64,000 nucleotides of DNA from Pseudomonas sp. UBA5706 (GTDB taxonomy: Bacteria > Pseudomonadota > Gammaproteobacteria > Pseudomonadales > Pseudomonadaceae): the NCBI RefSeq assembly GCF_002419965.1, contig NZ_DIHC01000016.1, positions 334,945-398,944 on the forward strand, read 5' to 3'. The position numbers and the translations under genes are program-made. Each line of letters opens with the position of its first letter. Position 1 is the first letter of the stretch. Shown piece by piece: positions 60,353-64,000 of the stretch. The notes under the pieces are model-generated. The model saw nothing but the letters and a program-made list of their open reading frames with translations, ran no database searches and had not been told where the DNA came from.

Positions 60353-61420
60353 TCAAAGGCTTGAGCGGTCGATCAGTTGCAAAGCCATGTGCTCCAGCAA
60401 CTGGTTCATGTGGATGAACTGGGCGAAACGCTTATCCTGGGTCTGGCCGTGGAAAAACCGGTAGTAAATTTGCTGGACGATCCCAGCCAGGCGAAACAGC
60501 CCGTAGGCGTAATAGAAGTCGAAGTTGTCGATGGCGACCCCTGAGCGTTCGGCATAATAGGCAACGAATTGCTCGCGGGTCAGCATGCCCGGTGCATGGC
60601 TGGGCTGTCGGCGCATCAATTGCACGGGCGCGGGGTCGTCGGCCTGAATCCAGTACGCCAGGCTGTTACCCAGGTCCATCAGCGGATCGCCCAGGGTGGT
60701 GAGTTCCCAATCCAGGACCCCGATGATCCGCATGGGGTTTTTCGGGTCCAGAATCACGTTATCGAAGCGGTAGTCGTTGTGCACCAGGCTCGCAGTCGGC
60801 GGGTCCGCCGGCTGTTTCTCGTCAAGCCAGCGTGCCACTCTCTCCCAGCTGGGTGCATCCGGCGTGCGGGCTTTTTCATAGCGCTCGGACCACCCACGAA
60901 TCTGCCGCTCGACATAGCCTTGGGGCTTGCCCAGGTCGCCCAGGCCACAGGCGTTGTAGTCGACCTGGTGCAAGTCCACCAGCTTGTCGATGAAGCCTTT
61001 ACACAGCGCTTCGGTTTGCCCGGCGTCGAAATTGAGCTCAGCCGGCAGTTCGGCACGCAAGATAATGCCCTTGACCCGTTCCATGACGTAGAACTCGGCG
61101 CCGATCACCGATTCATCAGTGCAATGCACGTACGCTTTGGGACAATAAGGAAAGGCATCGCGCAGTTGATTGAGAATGCGGAACTCGCGGCCCATGTCGT
61201 GGGCGCTCTTGGCTTTGTGGCCGAAAGGCGGACGACGCAGCACAAATTCCTGATCGGGGTATTTAAGCAGGTAGGTGAGGTTGGAAGCGCCACCGGGAAA
61301 CTGGCTGATCTGCATGGCGCCGCTCAGGCCCGGAATCTGCGACTTGAGGTAGGGGTCGATCAATGTTGCGTCGAGCTCTTCGCCGGGGCGAACCGGGGTG
61401 GACGGGTCGGTGAGCGCCAT
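60353..61420 (-). CDS. Phosphotransferase family protein (ACAD10/11-like)
   Basis: A 355-residue APH-fold kinase. NLTYLLKYPDQEFVLRRPPF holds the nucleotide-binding Lys region, and the catalytic and metal motifs are LVHNDYRFDNVI (Asp base, Asn) and IGVLDWELTTLGDPLMDLG (second Asp). Proteins like this are fused to acyl-CoA dehydrogenase in human ACAD10/ACAD11 and phosphorylate 4-hydroxyacyl-CoA. The stand-alone bacterial form next to an SDR suggests the same pathway. The start is the ATG at 61420. Confidence 0.87.
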   Translation of the reverse strand: MALTDPSTPVRPGEELDATLIDPYLKSQIPGLSGAMQISQFPGGASNLTYLLKYPDQEFVLRRPPFGHKAKSAHDMGREFRILNQLRDAFPYCPKAYVHCTDESVIGAEFYVMERVKGIILRAELPAELNFDAGQTEALCKGFIDKLVDLHQVDYNACGLGDLGKPQGYVERQIRGWSERYEKARTPDAPSWERVARWLDEKQPADPPTASLVHNDYRFDNVILDPKNPMRIIGVLDWELTTLGDPLMDLGNSLAYWIQADDPAPVQLMRRQPSHAPGMLTREQFVAYYAERSGVAIDNFDFYYAYGLFRLAGIVQQIYYRFFHGQTQDKRFAQFIHMNQLLEHMALQLIDRSSL

Positions 61421-61571
61421 GCGTATCCCTGCTGTTTATTTTGGCGGGTGGTGGATCATTGACTAATCTAATGCGCGCACAGCCTCTGAAACAAGCATTG
61501 CAAGGCTTTATTGGCGAGCGTGTTGGAAGGCAATCAACGGTTTTGATCAGCGCCGCCGGAAACCGCGGAGC

Positions 61572-61602
61572 AAAAAAAACCGAAGCCCGGAAGCTTCGGT
61601 TT
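61572..61602 (-). terminator. Intrinsic terminator of the SCP2 gene
   Basis: Read on the minus strand, AAACCGAAGC and GCTTCGGTTT form a 10-bp stem around TTCCGG, followed by a run of U (the A-run at 61572-61579). It lies 27 bases after the stop at 61629. Confidence 0.88.
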
Positions 61603-61628
61603 GATGCGGCTTAAACAGGCGCAACCGC

Positions 61629-61943
61629 TTACGAGGGGAACAGCTCGCTCAGTTTCATCGCCAACATCATGTCGCCTTCAGCGCGCAGCTTGCCGCCCAT
61701 GAAGGCCTGCATGCCGTCGGTTTCGCCGCTGACGATGCCTTGCAGGGTTTCGCCGTCCATCACCAGGGTGACCTGCGCGTCCGGATTCTCGCCTTCTTGC
61801 AACTCGCAGGTCTTGTCTTTGACGATCAGGGAAAAATGCTTGGTTTCATCGATGCGGAAACCGAATACCAGGTCCAGGCCCGCAGCAGCTTCGGGGTTGA
61901 ACTTGGCTTTCATGGCTTGTACGGCGTCTTCTGCGGAAGTCAT
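61629..61943 (-). CDS. SCP2 sterol-binding domain protein
   Basis: A 104-residue protein consisting of one SCP2 domain, a hydrophobic pocket that binds fatty acyl chains or sterols. Conserved features include GLDLVFGFRIDETKHF and the C-terminal helix GKLRAEGDMMLAMKLSELF. AAAGGATG lies before the ATG. It ends in its own terminator and follows the histidine phosphatase gene by 56 bases, so the two are probably one transcript. A lipid-carrier role in acyl-CoA turnover, linked to the APH and SDR genes beside it, is inferred. Confidence 0.88.
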   Translation of the reverse strand: MTSAEDAVQAMKAKFNPEAAAGLDLVFGFRIDETKHFSLIVKDKTCELQEGENPDAQVTLVMDGETLQGIVSGETDGMQAFMGGKLRAEGDMMLAMKLSELFPS

Positions 61944-61999
61944 GGTGTCATCCTTTTATATGAGTGATTACAGGCACCTTGCGGGTGCGGTTGCCGGGC

Positions 62000-62710
62000 T
62001 CAGCGGTAAGTGATGAGCGCCGGCGCCTTCAGCAGTTGCAAGTGCGCGTAACTGTTGAAGGAAGCCAGGGACACCTCGCGCCCACGGAACTTCAGGTGGT
62101 TAAGCGAGGTGTTAACGATTTGCCAGTTAAGTTCGAATGCGTGTGCGGCCGGCATTTGCGTGATCAGGTGCAGCAGGGCGGTGATGGTGCCGCCGGAGGT
62201 GAACACGGCGATGCGATCGTTCGGGCCGACGCTTTCGAGGATGCGCTCAAGGCCGGCCTGCACCTGTGCGACGAACGCCAGCCAGCTTTGCAGCGCCGGG
62301 GTGTCATGCTGTCCGCCGAGCCAGCGGCCGATGATCAGCACGAACAGACGCTGAAATTCCGCACGATTATGCGCAGCATCTCGCATGATCTCCAGCGCCT
62401 TTGGCTCGTCTGGCAGCATCGCTGGCAGCAGGGCGCGGATGACCGCTTCGGCATCGAACTCGTTGAACGCGGTATCGGTTTCCAGAGGGGGCACGGCAAC
62501 GCCTGCGGCAGCCATTTGCGCGAGGGTCGTTTTGGCGGTGTCACGCTGACGATTCAAGCCGCCGGAGATGCAGCGGTCGAACGCCAAGCCTAATAGCGCC
62601 AGATGCGCGCCGAGGACTTCGGCCTGGCGAAAACCGGTCGGCGACAAGACATCGTAATCGTCCGCACCAAAGGAGGCCTGGCCATGTCTTATCAGGTAGA
62701 TGCTGCCCAC
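62000..62710 (-). CDS. Histidine phosphatase family protein
   Basis: A 236-residue phosphoglycerate-mutase-like enzyme. The catalytic motif IYLIRHGQASFG (His9 of RHG) lies at the N-terminus, and later SGGLNRQRDTAK, ETDTAFNEFDAE and AVFTSGGTITALLHL provide the second Arg, the acid and the region of the second His/Ser. In the last of these, Ser-Gly-Gly-Thr replaces the usual His-Gly, so the second catalytic His appears to be missing. The start is GTG at 62710. The physiological substrate is unknown. Confidence 0.85.
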   Translation of the reverse strand: MGSIYLIRHGQASFGADDYDVLSPTGFRQAEVLGAHLALLGLAFDRCISGGLNRQRDTAKTTLAQMAAAGVAVPPLETDTAFNEFDAEAVIRALLPAMLPDEPKALEIMRDAAHNRAEFQRLFVLIIGRWLGGQHDTPALQSWLAFVAQVQAGLERILESVGPNDRIAVFTSGGTITALLHLITQMPAAHAFELNWQIVNTSLNHLKFRGREVSLASFNSYAHLQLLKAPALITYR

Positions 62711-62915
62711 GTGCGCGTCATCCCGGTACGTTCAAAGTGCTGCGAGGTTATGAGGGCGGTGCAGGGTCTGTCAATAAAAAAACATACGCTTGTTTGAATC
62801 GCTCGATTGGCCTGATCTTTGACGCTCGATCCGGCTGGCTCGGCGCTGGGCGCGCCGGTATGCTGAGTCCATTCGCGATCCTGTCCCGGATCTGACGTGT
62901 AGGTAAGGAGTTTCT

Positions 62916-63938
62916 GTGGAGTTTATTTTCGATTACGCCAGCTTTCTGGCAAAAACCGTCACGGTGGTGATCGCCATTGTCGTGGTGCTGGTGGTTATCG
63001 CGTCAATGCGTGGCCGCGGGCGGCGCAGTGGTGGCGGCCAGTTGCATGTGACAAAGCTCAATGATTTCTACAAGGGCCTGCGTGATCGTTTGGAAGGATC
63101 GCTGCTGGACAAGGCAAGGCTCAAGGCATTGCGCAAATCCCAGGCTAAGGAACTGAAGAAAGACAAAAAGCAGGCCGTGGTCAAACCCCGCGTTTACGTG
63201 CTGGACTTTGACGGCGACATCAAGGCATCGGCGACCGAGAGCATGCGTCAGGAGATCACTGCGCTGCTGACTCTGGCCACTGACAAGGACGAGGTGGTGC
63301 TGCGCCTGGAAAGCGGCGGCGGCATGGTGCACAGCTACGGGCTGGCCTCATCGCAGCTGGCCAGGATTCGCCAGGCCGGCATTCCGCTGACCATCTGCAT
63401 CGACAAAGTGGCGGCCAGCGGCGGCTACATGATGGCCTGCATTGGTAATCGCATCATCAGCGCGCCGTTCGCCGTGCTCGGTTCGATCGGCGTCGTCGCG
63501 CAGTTGCCTAATGTCAATCGCCTGCTGAAAAAGCACGACATTGATTTCGAAGTGCTGACCGCCGGTGAGTACAAACGCACGCTGACTGTGTTCGGCGAAA
63601 ACACCGAGAAGGGCCGTGAAAAGTTTCAGCAGGAGCTGGACATTACCCACGCGCTGTTCAAGAACTTCGTTGCCAGCTATCGCCCGCAGTTGCAGATCGA
63701 TGAAGTCGCCACCGGCGAAGTCTGGCTGGGCATGGCGGCCAAGGATAAGCAATTGGTCGACGAGTTGAAGACCAGCGATGAATACCTGTCGGAAAAAGCA
63801 AAGACTGCCGAAGTGTTCCATCTGCACTACGCCGAACGCAAGAGCCTGCAGGAACGTGTAGGACTGGCCGCCAGCGGCTCGGTAGACCAGTTGGTAACAG
63901 GCTGGTGGAGCAAGTTGATGCAGCAACGGTTTTGGTAA
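62916..63938 (+). CDS. sohB: Inner-membrane serine protease SohB
   Basis: Signal-peptide-peptidase-family (S49) protease of 340 residues anchored by an N-terminal helix (about residues 10-30), with the catalytic domain facing the periplasm. The nucleophile Ser is in KVAASGGYMMA, and the general-base Lys in GEYKRTLTVFGEN, forming the Ser-Lys dyad. Length and the DFDGDIKASATESMRQEI segment fit SohB rather than SppA. The start is GTG at 62916 with AAGGAG 5 bases upstream. Confidence 0.93.
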   Translation: MEFIFDYASFLAKTVTVVIAIVVVLVVIASMRGRGRRSGGGQLHVTKLNDFYKGLRDRLEGSLLDKARLKALRKSQAKELKKDKKQAVVKPRVYVLDFDGDIKASATESMRQEITALLTLATDKDEVVLRLESGGGMVHSYGLASSQLARIRQAGIPLTICIDKVAASGGYMMACIGNRIISAPFAVLGSIGVVAQLPNVNRLLKKHDIDFEVLTAGEYKRTLTVFGENTEKGREKFQQELDITHALFKNFVASYRPQLQIDEVATGEVWLGMAAKDKQLVDELKTSDEYLSEKAKTAEVFHLHYAERKSLQERVGLAASGSVDQLVTGWWSKLMQQRFW

Positions 63939-63967
63939 TGCGTCTGCGCTGCGGTCTCACCTGATCC

Positions 63968-64000
63968 GATCGTTCCCGAGCTCTGCGTCACTAGTGTCCG
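63968..64000. repeat. REP-like intergenic repeat, cut by the window edge
   Basis: GATCGTTCCC-GAGCTCTGCGTCA resembles the repeat at 37373-37424, sharing GATCGTTCCC and GCTCTGCGTCA with it. The remainder lies outside the window. Confidence 0.6.

Noticed and set aside
61421..61628. Small gene between the SCP2 and phosphotransferase genes
   Set aside because: Only the SCP2 terminator and a short AT-rich stretch, likely the promoter of the phosphotransferase gene, are visible.

Overview
The window is chromosomal DNA of a Pseudomonas. The evidence is the syntenic block ppsR/ppsA - alpha/beta hydrolase - rraA - cmaX - crfX - cmpX - sigX - oprF, followed by class 2 pyrD, rmf and rlmL, together with near-identity to Pseudomonas proteins recognised from memory (SigX, OprF, PpsA). 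The prp operon directly beside ppsR and the mtl mannitol operon fit the fluorescens/syringae lineage; the species cannot be fixed from sequence alone. No rRNA, tRNA, CRISPR array, intact insertion sequence or prophage was seen. No obvious foreign island was noticed, although composition was not computed.

Layout. 1-1.0 kb: the start of an inactive-transglutaminase membrane protein and a retropepsin-like protease, both leftward. 1.3-8.1 kb: methylcitrate cycle operon (GntR regulator, prpB, prpC, acnD, prpF) without prpD. 8.2-12.7 kb: divergent ppsR and ppsA, then a hydrolase. 12.9-17.5 kb: rraA and the cmaX-crfX-cmpX-sigX-oprF envelope-stress block. 17.8-22.1 kb: pyrD, rmf, rlmL. 22.3-27.6 kb: periplasmic molybdenum aldehyde oxidoreductase (paoABC type) and a zinc alcohol dehydrogenase, all leftward. 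27.9-31.6 kb: a GAF-GAF-GGDEF-EAL protein and an unrecognised Ala/Ser/Asp/Gln-rich protein. 31.7-32.1 kb: a broken hicB antitoxin gene. 32.2-41.8 kb: the mannitol/polyol regulon mtlR-mtlE-F-G-K-D-Y-Z, leftward. 42.1-44.2 kb: cobF and a convergent glycosyltransferase.

44.2-55.1 kb is a dense signalling region. It holds an orphan receiver, a CHASE3-GAF hybrid kinase with three C-terminal receivers, CheR, CheB and a REC-kinase in an overlapping series, another orphan receiver, and, converging from the right, a two-domain KaiC-like ATPase overlapping a PAS hybrid kinase. No MCP, CheA, CheW, KaiA or KaiB gene is present. This is the least explained part of the window and the best candidate for an undescribed system. 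55.4-64 kb is housekeeping and lipid-linked metabolism: a dienoyl-CoA isomerase-like crotonase, nudC, a TSUP transporter, a Gfo/Idh dehydrogenase, an SDR, an ACAD10-like phosphotransferase, an SCP2 protein, a histidine phosphatase and sohB.

How the genes fit together. The prp operon degrades propionyl-CoA to pyruvate and succinate, using AcnD plus PrpF in place of PrpD; PpsA then carries pyruvate into gluconeogenesis and PpsR controls PpsA. The mtl operon imports polyols, oxidises them and phosphorylates the product; its leader carries an AANAANAA Hfq/Crc-type motif, and so does the leader of the prp operon. SigX, CmpX, CmaX and OprF form the cell-envelope homeostasis unit. Many genes use TTG or GTG starts, assigned here from Shine-Dalgarno position and known family N-termini.
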